The notes under the pieces: generated by a model
Seen by the model: only the letters and a program-made list of their open reading frames with translations
What the model was told of the DNA's origin: nothing
The model's database searches: none
From: Desmonostoc vinosum HA7617-LM4
GTDB taxonomy: Bacteria; Cyanobacteriota; Cyanobacteriia; Cyanobacteriales; Nostocaceae
Length of the DNA: 64,000 nt
Assembly: GCA_019359515.1 (NCBI GenBank)
Contig: JAHHHC010000008.1
Span: forward strand, 124,001-188,000
Direction: 5' to 3'
In this document: piece by piece, positions 46,001 through 53,839 of the stretch
How positions within the stretch are numbered: the first letter of the stretch is position 1
How the letters are laid out: each line of letters starts with the position of its first letter
Made by a program: the position numbers and the translations under genes

Positions 46001-46549
46001 TTACCTAGACAGAGAAACATAACCTGTCGAGTCACAAACTGAAGAAAATGTACTGATTGGATCTACAGACTGAGAAGGAGCTTTCGACTCACAAGCTATT
46101 GCTACTGTTAATGCCTCAGAAGTAGCACTATCTCCTAGTTGCGTACCTACTAATCCATAATAAGATTTAAGTGCAGCTTTACTAGCTATTCCTCTAAATT
46201 GTGCAACACTAGCGACACTACCACTGCCATTAGCAGTTTTGATATCATAAGTGTAATTATCAGATGGTGTTTTAATTCCTACTTGTAATTCAGAAAGGTC
46301 AGTGGCAAACCTTTGATATTCTAGGAAGAAGGCTTGTTGAGAACGGTTAGCTGTACCAGTGTAGTTTCTTGCTTCTGATTGCTTGGCTTTGTTAACTTGA
46401 CCTAATAGTGAAGGCAGCGCGATCGCAGCTAATACACCGATAATAATTACTACAACCAGTAGTTCAATTAGTGTAAAACCTTCTTCGTTCTTATTCTTAC
46501 GATTGCTGAGGTGATTTAGAAATTTGGCTTGTAATTCTGGCTTAAGCAT
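46001..46549 (-). CDS. pilA: Type IV pilin
   Basis: A 182-residue type IV prepilin. The leader of 24 residues ends in Gly, giving cleavage by prepilin peptidase at EEG/FTLIELLVV, with the essential Glu at position +5. The long leader is common in cyanobacteria. The mature N-terminal helix FTLIELLVVVIIIGVLAAIALPSLL is followed by a typical alpha-helical shoulder and a C-terminal globular domain with two Cys (ACESK and SVCDS) that may form the D-loop disulfide. Probably a major or minor pilin for motility, adhesion or DNA uptake. A terminator lies downstream, then a GT41 glycosyltransferase. Confidence 0.9.
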   Translation of the reverse strand: MLKPELQAKFLNHLSNRKNKNEEGFTLIELLVVVIIIGVLAAIALPSLLGQVNKAKQSEARNYTGTANRSQQAFFLEYQRFATDLSELQVGIKTPSDNYTYDIKTANGSGSVASVAQFRGIASKAALKSYYGLVGTQLGDSATSEALTVAIACESKAPSQSVDPISTFSSVCDSTGYVSLSR

Positions 46550-46796
46550 GATGGGTCTCTCCGGTAAATTCGGGATGTAAAAGTGACTTGCTGAGTTCTA
46601 GATGTAACTTACCCACTCTCTAATGCTGACCTATCACCCCGGTAAAAAATCTTTCTAGCTTATGTTTATCTACGTAATTACCGAAACAATAAAAGATTGT
46701 ATAATCCAAAATTATTGCACTCAAAAATGTCACAAACATAACTAAGCCCCTGATCAACACCAAGGGCTAAATTTGCAATTTCATTGTCAGAGTAAC

Positions 46797-47108
46797 TTAT
46801 TCAAATTCAGGTGGCCATAGTTCTAATACTGCCAGTTCCCAACCTGGTAGCAAGTCAGGTAATGCAAGTGTGTCGCCATTCTGCAATATTGCTTAACCGA
46901 TAAACCGTAACTGTCAATTTATCAGGGTCAATCAGCATACCGACTACAGACCCAAGTTGCAAGAATAGCTGAATCTTTTCTTCAAGTGGTTTGATTCTGT
47001 CTGTTTTAGATTTAACCTTAACCATTAAGTCGGGAACCATCTCTACAAAGTTGCGTTTGGTCTTCTTCAATCGGTCAGCCTTTACAAAAGATACATCAGG
47101 CGATCGCT
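46797..47108 (-). pseudogene. Uma2 family gene remnant with frameshift
   Basis: The reverse strand carries a Uma2 gene without its N-terminal half. One frame reads RSPDVSFVKADRLKKTKRNF and VPDLMVKVKSKTDRIK to VTVYRLSN; a second frame continues NGDTLALPDLLPGWELAVLE and ends LWPPEFE with TAA at 46797-46799. The change of frame near 46870 breaks the gene. The glutamate expected in the core (VEVKS) is replaced by Lys (VKVKS). A stop lies just before the fragment. Probably non-functional. Confidence 0.75.
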
Positions 47109-47137
47109 CCTATAATCAGAAAATAAAATCAGCCTTG

Positions 47138-47695
47138 TTAAGGAATTCCTGCTTGTTGAAAAATTTGTTGTGGTGTAATTTGCAATCCTTCAAGTAAGGA
47201 ATCTTCTAAACTATCTACATCACTTTTTGTTTGAGGTGGTGCATCAGGATAAAAAATAGTCACTGTTTTAGATTTTGGATCTACAACCCAAACTCTCATT
47301 ACGCCTGCATTGAGATAGTCTGTGGCTTTGGCGCTCATTTCTCCGAAGCTTTGATCAAAAGAGATAATTTTAATCACTAAGTCTGGAGGTATCGAACAAG
47401 CTTCGTCCTCAATGACATCACTCTTGAATCGAGAGTAGGAAACATAAAGTAAATCTGGCACTGGTACCCAATCTCGACCTTTACGTTTTGAAGTGACTGC
47501 CCACTCGATACCAACTTCACCGCGATTTTGCGCCCACGGTGTTACAAGTGTATAAATTGTGCCTATTAGCCTGGAATGAAATCTTTTTGGTGCCATTTTG
47601 GGTTTGAGCTGGCCATCGACTAATTCGTAGGTGATATCCCCGTCTGGTAGGGCAAGAAATTCTTGTAGCGTGATTTGAGATTTAACTTGAGTCAT
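47138..47695 (-). CDS. Uma2 family endonuclease-like protein
   Basis: A 185-residue Uma2 protein with ITLQEFLALPDGDITYELVDGQ at the start, then VPDLLYVSYSRF and PPDLVIKIISFDQSFGEM and a C-terminal WVVDPKSKTVTIFYPD. In the nuclease core, the expected Glu is replaced by Lys (IKIIS), as in the neighbouring remnant, so catalysis is doubtful. ATG at 47695 is preferred over an upstream ATG at 47764 because the family pattern begins there. It stands next to the remnant at 46797-47108 in the same direction. Confidence 0.82.
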   Translation of the reverse strand: MTQVKSQITLQEFLALPDGDITYELVDGQLKPKMAPKRFHSRLIGTIYTLVTPWAQNRGEVGIEWAVTSKRKGRDWVPVPDLLYVSYSRFKSDVIEDEACSIPPDLVIKIISFDQSFGEMSAKATDYLNAGVMRVWVVDPKSKTVTIFYPDAPPQTKSDVDSLEDSLLEGLQITPQQIFQQAGIP

Positions 47696-47814
47696 GGTCG
47701 CTTCGCTCCAATTTAAAATTAGCAACCTTATAACTAGAATTATGCATATTATTATGACTTGCAAGGATGATATGTATTAGGTCTTTTGAACATGGCAGTA
47801 TTGGTCTTGAGAAA

Positions 47815-48258
47815 ATGCAGTTAATTTTATACAGTAAACCTGGATGTCATTTGTGCGAAGGGTTGCAGGAAAAGCTAGAAAAAATTATTGAGATGGGAAG
47901 TTTTGAGTCTCTAGGGTTAGAAGTTAGAGATATTACGACTCGTGAAGATTGGTTTCAAATGTATCAGTATGAGGTGCCTGTAGTTTATTTATCGAACCGC
48001 CCTTCTCCTGTCGGAGACGCTACGCGAACGGGTGACGCTCCTAAGGTCGCTAACGCTACGCTAACACCAGTCCCCCAGACGCTCGATGACTCGCTAACGC
48101 TGCGCTATCGTGACGGAAACCGCCAAGACGGGGGCTGGACTCACCAAGGCACGGAGGACGCCAAGGAGGAGGTGAGGGAAATACTTTTGCCGCGTCCTTC
48201 TCCGCGTGCTAGCGTGCAACAGTTGGAGCAAATGCTATGTAAATATATCCAAGAATAA
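47815..48258 (+). CDS. Glutaredoxin family protein with in-frame repeat insertion
   Basis: A 147-residue protein of the small glutaredoxin-like (DUF836) group. The redox motif CHLC is in YSKPGCHLCEGL near the N terminus, and EVPVVYLSN is the cis-Pro-containing strand. Normal relatives have about 85-90 residues. Here about 55 residues rich in Asp, Thr, Arg (RPSPVGDATRTGDAP... to DAKEEV) are inserted in frame by repeat DNA before the family end LPRPSPRASVQQLEQML. ATG at 47815 is preferred to one at 47767. Whether the protein still folds is unclear. Confidence 0.8.
   Translation: MQLILYSKPGCHLCEGLQEKLEKIIEMGSFESLGLEVRDITTREDWFQMYQYEVPVVYLSNRPSPVGDATRTGDAPKVANATLTPVPQTLDDSLTLRYRDGNRQDGGWTHQGTEDAKEEVREILLPRPSPRASVQQLEQMLCKYIQE
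48001..48165. repeat. Repeat insertion inside the glutaredoxin gene
   Basis: Holds CTTCTCCTGTCGGAGACGCTA and runs of CGCTAACGCT and GACGCTC that are typical of the dispersed repeats seen elsewhere here. A related start (CTTCTCCTGTCGCAGACGCTT) occurs inside the second histidine kinase at about 54545. It adds codons without breaking the frame. Confidence 0.7.
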
Positions 48259-48308
48259 AAAAATAATGCAGAATAGGCGCAAGAGAAGCGTGTGACGAGG
48301 TTCACAAG

Positions 48309-49799
48309 ATGAAATTGCGGGAATTACTAGCAGTAGTAGACAGTGTTGAGCAATTGCCTAACCAGTTGGCTTTGGCAGATACGGAAGTTAAGGGTTTGAA
48401 GACGAATTCCCATGCTTGTGGTGTGGGAGATTTATTTATTGGGATGCCAGGAACACGGGTAGATGGTGGAGAATTTTGGCAAAGTGCGATCGCATCCGGT
48501 GCTGTAGCGGCGATCGTTTCTCCTGATGCCATCCAAAAACATCCTCCCACATCTGAGGCTGTTGTGGTCAGCGCCAGTAACATGACTAAAGCTTGTGCCC
48601 AGATTGCATCTGCTTTTTACGATTATCCAGGGCGAAAACTCCAACTGGTGGGGGTAACTGGAACTAATGGCAAAACTACAACTACTCACTTAATTGAATT
48701 TCTGCTTAACAAAGCCAATCAATCTACAGCTTTGATGGGAACTCTTTATACTCGTTGGGCTGGTTTTGAACAAACTGCTATTCACACTACGCCGTTTGCT
48801 GTGGAACTACAACAGCAACTAGCGGAGGCTGTGAGTGCTGGTTGTGAGTTTGGGGTGATGGAAGTCAGTTCTCATGCTTTGGCACAGGGCCGAATTTTCG
48901 GATGTGAGTTTGAGGTGGGGGTGTTTAGCAATCTCACCCAAGACCATTTGGATTATCACCACAACATGGAAGATTATTTTCATGCCAAAGCGCTGTTGTT
49001 TAGTCCTGACTATCTTAAAGGACGGGCAATCATTAATGCTGATGACTCTTACGGCAAGCGATTGATTGCATCTTTAGATTCAGAACGGGTTTGGAGTTAC
49101 AGCGTCAATGATGCCAGTGCTGATTTATGGATGAGTGACTTGAATTATCAACCTCATGGTGTCAGCGGTAAATTGCATACACCAAAAGGTGATGTAGCTT
49201 TTCGCTCACCCCTGGTAGGGCAGTATAATCTAGAAAATCTCTTAGCGGCGGTAGGAGCAGTTTTACACTTAGGGCTAGATTTGCAGTTAGTAGCATCTGT
49301 GATACCTGAGTTTCCGGGAGTTCCCGGACGCATGGAACGGGTACAAATTAGTTCTGAGCAAAATATCAGCGTGATTGTAGATTATGCTCATACCCCGGAT
49401 AGTTTGGAGAACTTGCTCAAAGCTGCACGTCCGTTTATTCCTGGTAGGATGATCTGCGTGTTTGGGTGTGGTGGCGATCGCGATCGCACCAAACGCCCGA
49501 AAATGGGTAAAATCGCCGCCGAATTAGCTGATGTAGCAGTTGTCACATCAGATAATCCCCGCACAGAAAACCCAGAACGAATTTTAGAGGACATTTTAGC
49601 AGGAATACCCACAACAATACAGCCGATTGTGATCGGCGATCGCGCTACCGCCATTCGTACCGCCATCCTCCAAGCACAACCCGGTGATGGCGTATTACTT
49701 GCCGGCAAAGGTCACGAAGACTACCAAATTCTTGGTACCGAAAAAATCCACTTCGACGACCGAGAACATGCGCGTGATGCCCTACAGGCTAAGGGTTAG
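48309..49799 (+). CDS. murE: UDP-MurNAc-L-Ala-D-Glu:meso-DAP ligase
   Basis: MurE adds meso-diaminopimelate to the peptidoglycan precursor in the cytoplasm. The ATP-binding P-loop is GVTGTNGKTTTTHLIEF at about residue 115. The motifs SNLTQDHLDYH and the DAP-specific DNPRTENPERI at the C terminus are intact, consistent with use of meso-DAP rather than lysine. The length of 496 residues is usual. It lies 50 bp after the glutaredoxin gene on the same strand. Confidence 0.97.
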   Translation: MKLRELLAVVDSVEQLPNQLALADTEVKGLKTNSHACGVGDLFIGMPGTRVDGGEFWQSAIASGAVAAIVSPDAIQKHPPTSEAVVVSASNMTKACAQIASAFYDYPGRKLQLVGVTGTNGKTTTTHLIEFLLNKANQSTALMGTLYTRWAGFEQTAIHTTPFAVELQQQLAEAVSAGCEFGVMEVSSHALAQGRIFGCEFEVGVFSNLTQDHLDYHHNMEDYFHAKALLFSPDYLKGRAIINADDSYGKRLIASLDSERVWSYSVNDASADLWMSDLNYQPHGVSGKLHTPKGDVAFRSPLVGQYNLENLLAAVGAVLHLGLDLQLVASVIPEFPGVPGRMERVQISSEQNISVIVDYAHTPDSLENLLKAARPFIPGRMICVFGCGGDRDRTKRPKMGKIAAELADVAVVTSDNPRTENPERILEDILAGIPTTIQPIVIGDRATAIRTAILQAQPGDGVLLAGKGHEDYQILGTEKIHFDDREHARDALQAKG

Positions 49800-50021
49800 G
49801 AGTGAGGGGGTAACAATTCAAAATTCAAAAATGAGGGGGACGCGGGGACGCGGGGACGCGGAGAATAAACAATGACAAATGACTATTCCCAATTCCCCAT
49901 TCCCAATTCCCCATGTGTATTTACATGGATATTTTGGAAAAAATACACACATACAGGTGAAAATCTAAATCAGCACCTTTCTTGCTTCATCCTTCTCTAT
50001 GTTCCTTATTTTGCTGGAATC

Positions 50022-51488
50022 ATGAATTTTACTCTGGCTAAGGATCTGTCAATTTATCAGTTGGCTTTGGGAGTGCAAGCGCCTCCTCAACCACTGTCTG
50101 TCAGTCTTCCTACTCTGCTATCGCTGCTGAGAGTTCATATTGATTTACTCATTGAACAGCAGATTGCAGCAACTTTGTGGGTGAAGCTACCACCAGAAAA
50201 AATTTGGCAATCAGAACTAACACGCTATAAACTCTCAGTTGGTGTGTCTAGCCTGATTTATAGTTGTCAAGTTGAAGAAACTCAGAAAGAGGAAGATAAG
50301 GAAGCGGTAGAGGATCAACAAGCAAGGGAAGAAAATACTTCCTCATCTGCTTTATCCCCTTCATCTCTTCCTTATGTCCACATTCTTTTACCACAACAAA
50401 GTCAATTACAGCGGGAATACTTTTTGATGGTGTTGTCGCCACAATTTAGCAGTTTAATTTTAGCTCATCGGCCGTCGAAAAAAAATAAAAACCAACCCGT
50501 TGAAGAGGGAAATAATCAAACCCAAAAATTGCTGATGCTTACGACCGTTGATGGCAGAATAATTCAGCAAGTACTAAATGGTATGCAACAAGCAACTGTA
50601 CCAGCGGCATCCCCAATCGTACCTGCTGATTTTATTTGCCCTAGTGCGCCAGAACCAGCATTAATAACTCAATTGTTAGCAAAACAACTCCAGCGACAAG
50701 ACGAAATTAATCGTCAAATCATGACCGCACGGATTACTAAATTGGAGCAAAAAAATCAAGACTTACAAAATAAAGAGCAAATCAAAGATGAGTACTTAAA
50801 AAATGTCTGTCAGGAACTGCGTACACCCATAACCCACATGAAGACAGCGCTCTCGTTGTTGAATTCTCCTAATCTTAAACCCCCACAGCGACAGCGTTAT
50901 TTACAGATGCTAAATACTCAGTGCGATCGCCAAAATTCTTTGATTACGGGTTTATTGGATTTAGTACAGTTAGAGCGTAGTTTAGATGAGACAACCTTAG
51001 AGTCAGTACGTCTTTGCGATATTGTACCTGGAGTAGTCAGCACTTACCAACCTGTAGCTCAAGAAAAAGGAATTATGCTAGCCTACACTGTACCCACAGA
51101 ACTTCCTGCCGTTCAGTGTATCAGTGGCGGACTGCGGCAAATTGTCATTAATTTATTGCACAACAGTATTAAATTTACCCCTAACGGTGGTCAAGTATGG
51201 GTGCGTGCCCGCGTTCATGGCGATTATGTTCAATTGGAATTTCGCGACACGGGCATAGGCATTGCCGAAAACGAAATTCCCAAAATTTTTGACCGCTTTT
51301 ACCGAGTACGTACAGGTGTAACAGAAGATCATGGCGGTGCTGGCTTGGGATTAACCATAGTACAGCAGGTACTTTTACGTTGTGGTGGTTCTATTTTTGT
51401 TAAGAGTAAACTACATGAAGGCTCTAGTTTTACAGTGCAATTGCCAAGTATTAAAGACACTCAAGGAGCGACAATGAATAATTCGTAA
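50022..51488 (+). CDS. DICT-domain sensor kinase lacking the phospho-acceptor His
   Basis: A 488-residue protein. An N-terminal sensory domain (MNFTLAKDLSIYQLALGVQA) resembles the DICT domain of cyanobacterial signalling proteins. A coiled coil (about 225-255) leads into a HisKA-like segment in which the usual His of the H box is replaced by Gln264 (CQELRTPIT). The ATPase domain looks intact: N box LLHNSIKFTP, G1 DTGIGI, FDRFYR and G2 GGAGLGL. ATG at 50022 is chosen; the frame upstream to 49872 is decayed STRR and non-coding. It may use another acceptor, or phosphorylate or regulate a partner. Compare the kinase at 53840. Confidence 0.8.
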   Translation: MNFTLAKDLSIYQLALGVQAPPQPLSVSLPTLLSLLRVHIDLLIEQQIAATLWVKLPPEKIWQSELTRYKLSVGVSSLIYSCQVEETQKEEDKEAVEDQQAREENTSSSALSPSSLPYVHILLPQQSQLQREYFLMVLSPQFSSLILAHRPSKKNKNQPVEEGNNQTQKLLMLTTVDGRIIQQVLNGMQQATVPAASPIVPADFICPSAPEPALITQLLAKQLQRQDEINRQIMTARITKLEQKNQDLQNKEQIKDEYLKNVCQELRTPITHMKTALSLLNSPNLKPPQRQRYLQMLNTQCDRQNSLITGLLDLVQLERSLDETTLESVRLCDIVPGVVSTYQPVAQEKGIMLAYTVPTELPAVQCISGGLRQIVINLLHNSIKFTPNGGQVWVRARVHGDYVQLEFRDTGIGIAENEIPKIFDRFYRVRTGVTEDHGGAGLGLTIVQQVLLRCGGSIFVKSKLHEGSSFTVQLPSIKDTQGATMNNS

Positions 51489-51585
51489 TTCGTAATTCGT
51501 AATGACGCTCGTACCTCGCTACCGCTGACGCTCGAGGACTCGCTACCGCTTCGCTAACGCTAACGCTAACGTAATTCGTAATTAA
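51478..51585. repeat. GCGTTAGCGAGTCC / ATTACGAATT dispersed repeat, copy 2
   Basis: Begins at the end of the kinase gene with three ATTCGTA units, passes through CTCGAGGACTCGCTACCGCT and CGCTAACGCTAACGC and ends with GTAATTCGTAATTA. It is in the reverse orientation to the copy at 21996-22135. Confidence 0.75.
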
Positions 51586-51639
51586 GAGGATGTTTTAAAA
51601 GTTTTGGGTGAATATAATTCGCTACTACACAAGCGAAGT

Positions 51640-51671
51640 CCACCTCCGTAGAAAACACGGAGGTGGGTTTT
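51640..51671 (+). terminator. Rho-independent terminator downstream of the kinase
   Basis: A perfect ten-base-pair stem, CCACCTCCGT with ACGGAGGTGG, loop AGAAAAC, followed by GTTTTGT. It lies 150 bp after the kinase stop. A second inverted repeat, AGAAC ... GTTCT with AACCATTGTGGAGGTT, follows at about 51737-51770. Confidence 0.75.
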
Positions 51672-51867
51672 GTCTGTATAGTCGCGATTTCTAATCGCCG
51701 GGGTTAGTATTAATTTAGACTTTTCAAACAACCTCTAAGAACGCAACACAACCATTGTGGAGGTTGTTCTAAGTTGATATGGCTTGATCGTGAAAGCTTA
51801 CTGAGGGATAACCGCTCCCATGCTCCCATTGAAGTAAGTCCTGTAAATGTCTAGACTTTTTTAGGGT

Positions 51868-52494
51868 TTATATAGCAGTTTTCCAAACACACAGAACTTC
51901 TGCTGCTGCGGTACGCACCTTTGCTGAAGTATCATTCAGTCGAGCAAGAAGCTGGTGAAATAAATTGGTCATCCCATTGTTGATACGTTTTTGAAGACTC
52001 ATTTGTATATATCTGGCATTATGAGCGATCGCCGGCTTCAAAGCTAAGATTGTGGCAATTCGGACATTTTCGTCTGGGTCGTTGAGTAGCTGCTGCTCTA
52101 AATTTATACCCCAGTACAGAGGATTGAAGTATGACGGATTGACGGATGTATTGGCAGTTTCGACGGCAAAAATGCGGAGTTGAGGGTCGGTTGAATTGGC
52201 AAGTGCATCGAGAATGGGGCGGCTTTGTTCTCCAAGCTGGAGCAGCAATTTTTTAGATCTGCCTTTGCTGATTCGTTCAGGATCAGAGATCGCTTCCACA
52301 CAACAAGCAATTTCTGCGGTGGTTGGCTCAGAAGCTTTGAACAAACTTTTGAGTTGTTCGGCTGCATACGTAGCGTATGACTTCGGCCAATAAGTACCCA
52401 TCGCACCCTCTTCGAGATATTCTTCCTCGCTATCCAGTGCAGTCTTGAGGTCGTAACGGATGTCAGAAAGCCTTTGATCAGGATTCATAGTCAT
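51868..52494 (-). CDS. HEAT-repeat-like protein
   Basis: A 208-residue protein with two parts: an N-terminal helical region and, from about residue 95, helical repeats of the HEAT/ARM kind (LRIFAVETANTSVNPSYFNP, DPDENVRIATILALKPAIAH, DTSAKVRTAAAEVLCVW). HEAT repeats bind proteins; no enzyme motif is seen. The three consecutive leftward genes at 51868-53599 may be a functional set but I recognise none of them by name. A short ATG alternative at 52488 exists. Confidence 0.65.
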   Translation of the reverse strand: MTMNPDQRLSDIRYDLKTALDSEEEYLEEGAMGTYWPKSYATYAAEQLKSLFKASEPTTAEIACCVEAISDPERISKGRSKKLLLQLGEQSRPILDALANSTDPQLRIFAVETANTSVNPSYFNPLYWGINLEQQLLNDPDENVRIATILALKPAIAHNARYIQMSLQKRINNGMTNLFHQLLARLNDTSAKVRTAAAEVLCVWKTAI

Positions 52495-52552
52495 CTCCCT
52501 GGTTTTACTCGCTTAGGATTCGTGTAAAAATAAGTTGAACAATTTAATATTT

Positions 52553-52596
52553 GTAGTGCGGGCATCTTGCCCGCGCGAGCAAGATGCTCGCACTAC
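52553..52596. repeat. 44-bp near-perfect palindrome
   Basis: GTAGTGCGGGCATCTTGCCC followed by GCGCGAGC and AAGATGCTCGCACTAC; both arms are flanked by AAAAATAAG and CTTATTTTT. It lies between two leftward genes and may terminate transcription. The core GGGCATCTTGCCCGC resembles the hairpin of the 100-bp element at 4268. Confidence 0.7.
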
Positions 52597-52614
52597 TTAT
52601 TTTTACTTGATGCC

Positions 52615-52965
52615 TTAGCGATTCTCTAACGTGGGTAATGTGAAAAGTGGATAACAAAACAGCTCGTTTGTCGTTGTCGCTGCCTCAATAGCCAGTTCGG
52701 CATCAAATAACTTTCGCTCTAGGATTTTGTACCATAATGCTTGTCCACCCTGGGCTTCAGTTGGAATGACATAACTTTCTGGTCGCTCGTCTGTGAAGAT
52801 ATAAATGACATCCGACTCTGACCAGTCTCCAGTCTGAAAGCAGACCCGGATAATTCGCTCCCATTGAATCGTCTCTTGCCAAGCGATACCGTTTGGTGGA
52901 TTCACTTGCAACGCGATCGCACTGTCATCAAAGCCAACAGCATACCATTCACATAAAGAGGACAT
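52615..52965 (-). CDS. Hypothetical protein, 116 residues
   Basis: A beta-rich acidic protein beginning SSLCEWYAVGFDDSAIALQV; a strand-rich middle (IIRVCFQTGDWSESDVIYIF) and a helix near the end. I do not recognise the family. No signal peptide or membrane segment. It lies between the HEAT-like gene and the gene at 53024 on the same strand; spacing of 120 and 58 bp allows an operon. Confidence 0.55.
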   Translation of the reverse strand: MSSLCEWYAVGFDDSAIALQVNPPNGIAWQETIQWERIIRVCFQTGDWSESDVIYIFTDERPESYVIPTEAQGGQALWYKILERKLFDAELAIEAATTTNELFCYPLFTLPTLENR

Positions 52966-53023
52966 TTTGCGATTCCTTTTTTAATTACGAATTATGAATT
53001 ACGAATTACGAATTATTGAGTAA

Positions 53024-53599
53024 TCAGTTCTTGACGAGCCATAGCAGCCACCGCCACAACCACCCCAGTATTCCCAAGATTGTGATCTCCTTTGGTATTT
53101 CTTCTGCTCTTTGCCCCGCCCCTACAACATGGTGAAGATGCAGTTCTGTAGCAATGCCTGCTGGCACATGAGCCGTGATCGGTAACGGGGAGTGTTCTCC
53201 AAGCAGCAAGCTATCAATGAGAAACATCACCAATCTTTCATCGTAGCGATCGTCAATTCCAGAATACTGGCTGGTATCGCGATTGACGAAGGCATCGCCT
53301 ACTACGTATATTGTGTCATCTCTGATGAAACTGAGTCGATAAATACAATATCCTGTCCAACTTCGATGCATGTAAAGGGTATCCCCCTCAACGAAGATAA
53401 ACCACTTATCTTCCATACGCTCTGGAATCAAGCCACGGCAGATAAGTTCATACTCCTGCTCTGTAAATTCTCGTTGTAGGGAAAGCGCAGAGCGTTGAGC
53501 AGGCATAGGCTGAAGGTTAGACCAGGACTGACGTGTGGCTGACATTTCGTTGTGCTTCAATTCAAGAACAGCTAACTTGTCAAGAATAGCCAACGACAC
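53024..53599 (-). CDS. Hypothetical protein with C-terminal membrane helix
   Basis: A 191-residue protein with a conserved-looking core: REFTEQEYELICRGLIPERM, EDKWFIFVEGDTLYMHRSW and TGYCIYRLSFIRDD, a pattern I recall from uncharacterised bacterial proteins. A Trp-rich hydrophobic segment (ILGILGWLWRWLLWLV) ends the protein and suggests membrane anchoring. GTG at 53599 is one start; ATG at 53545 is an alternative. No function proposed. Confidence 0.6.
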   Translation of the reverse strand: MSLAILDKLAVLELKHNEMSATRQSWSNLQPMPAQRSALSLQREFTEQEYELICRGLIPERMEDKWFIFVEGDTLYMHRSWTGYCIYRLSFIRDDTIYVVGDAFVNRDTSQYSGIDDRYDERLVMFLIDSLLLGEHSPLPITAHVPAGIATELHLHHVVGAGQRAEEIPKEITILGILGWLWRWLLWLVKN

Positions 53600-53725
53600 A
53601 AGTCAGCGATGGTAGATAACTCCAAACTACCACTAGTCGTTTTGTTGATACAGAGTGAGGTGGCGATCGCCTGTGGTTTTACTCACCAAAATCTGTACCT
53701 TCATTTCAAAGCAATAATCTGTCAG

Positions 53726-53743
53726 TAGACTTCTTGCAAAAGT
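53726..53743. repeat. Single MITE end, copy D
   Basis: TAGACTTCTTGCAAAAGTCC, an isolated end of the family at 10210, 15052 and 31473. It is followed directly by a copy of the GCGTTAGCGAGTCC repeat. Confidence 0.7.
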
Positions 53744-53744
53744 C

Positions 53745-53838
53745 CATCCCCATTACAAAATTTAATTACGAATTACGTTAGCGTTAGCGAGTCCTCAAGC
53801 GTCAGCGGTAGCGAGTCCTCGAGCGTCATTACGAATTA
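53745..53838. repeat. GCGTTAGCGAGTCC / ATTACGAATT dispersed repeat, copy 3
   Basis: Starts TCCCCATTACAAAATTTAAT, contains GCGTTAGCGAGTCCTC and GGTAGCGAGTCCTCGAGCG and ends CATTACGAATTAC. Same parts and order as the copy at 21996-22135. It reaches to within a base of the second kinase gene. Confidence 0.75.
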
Positions 53839-53839
53839 C

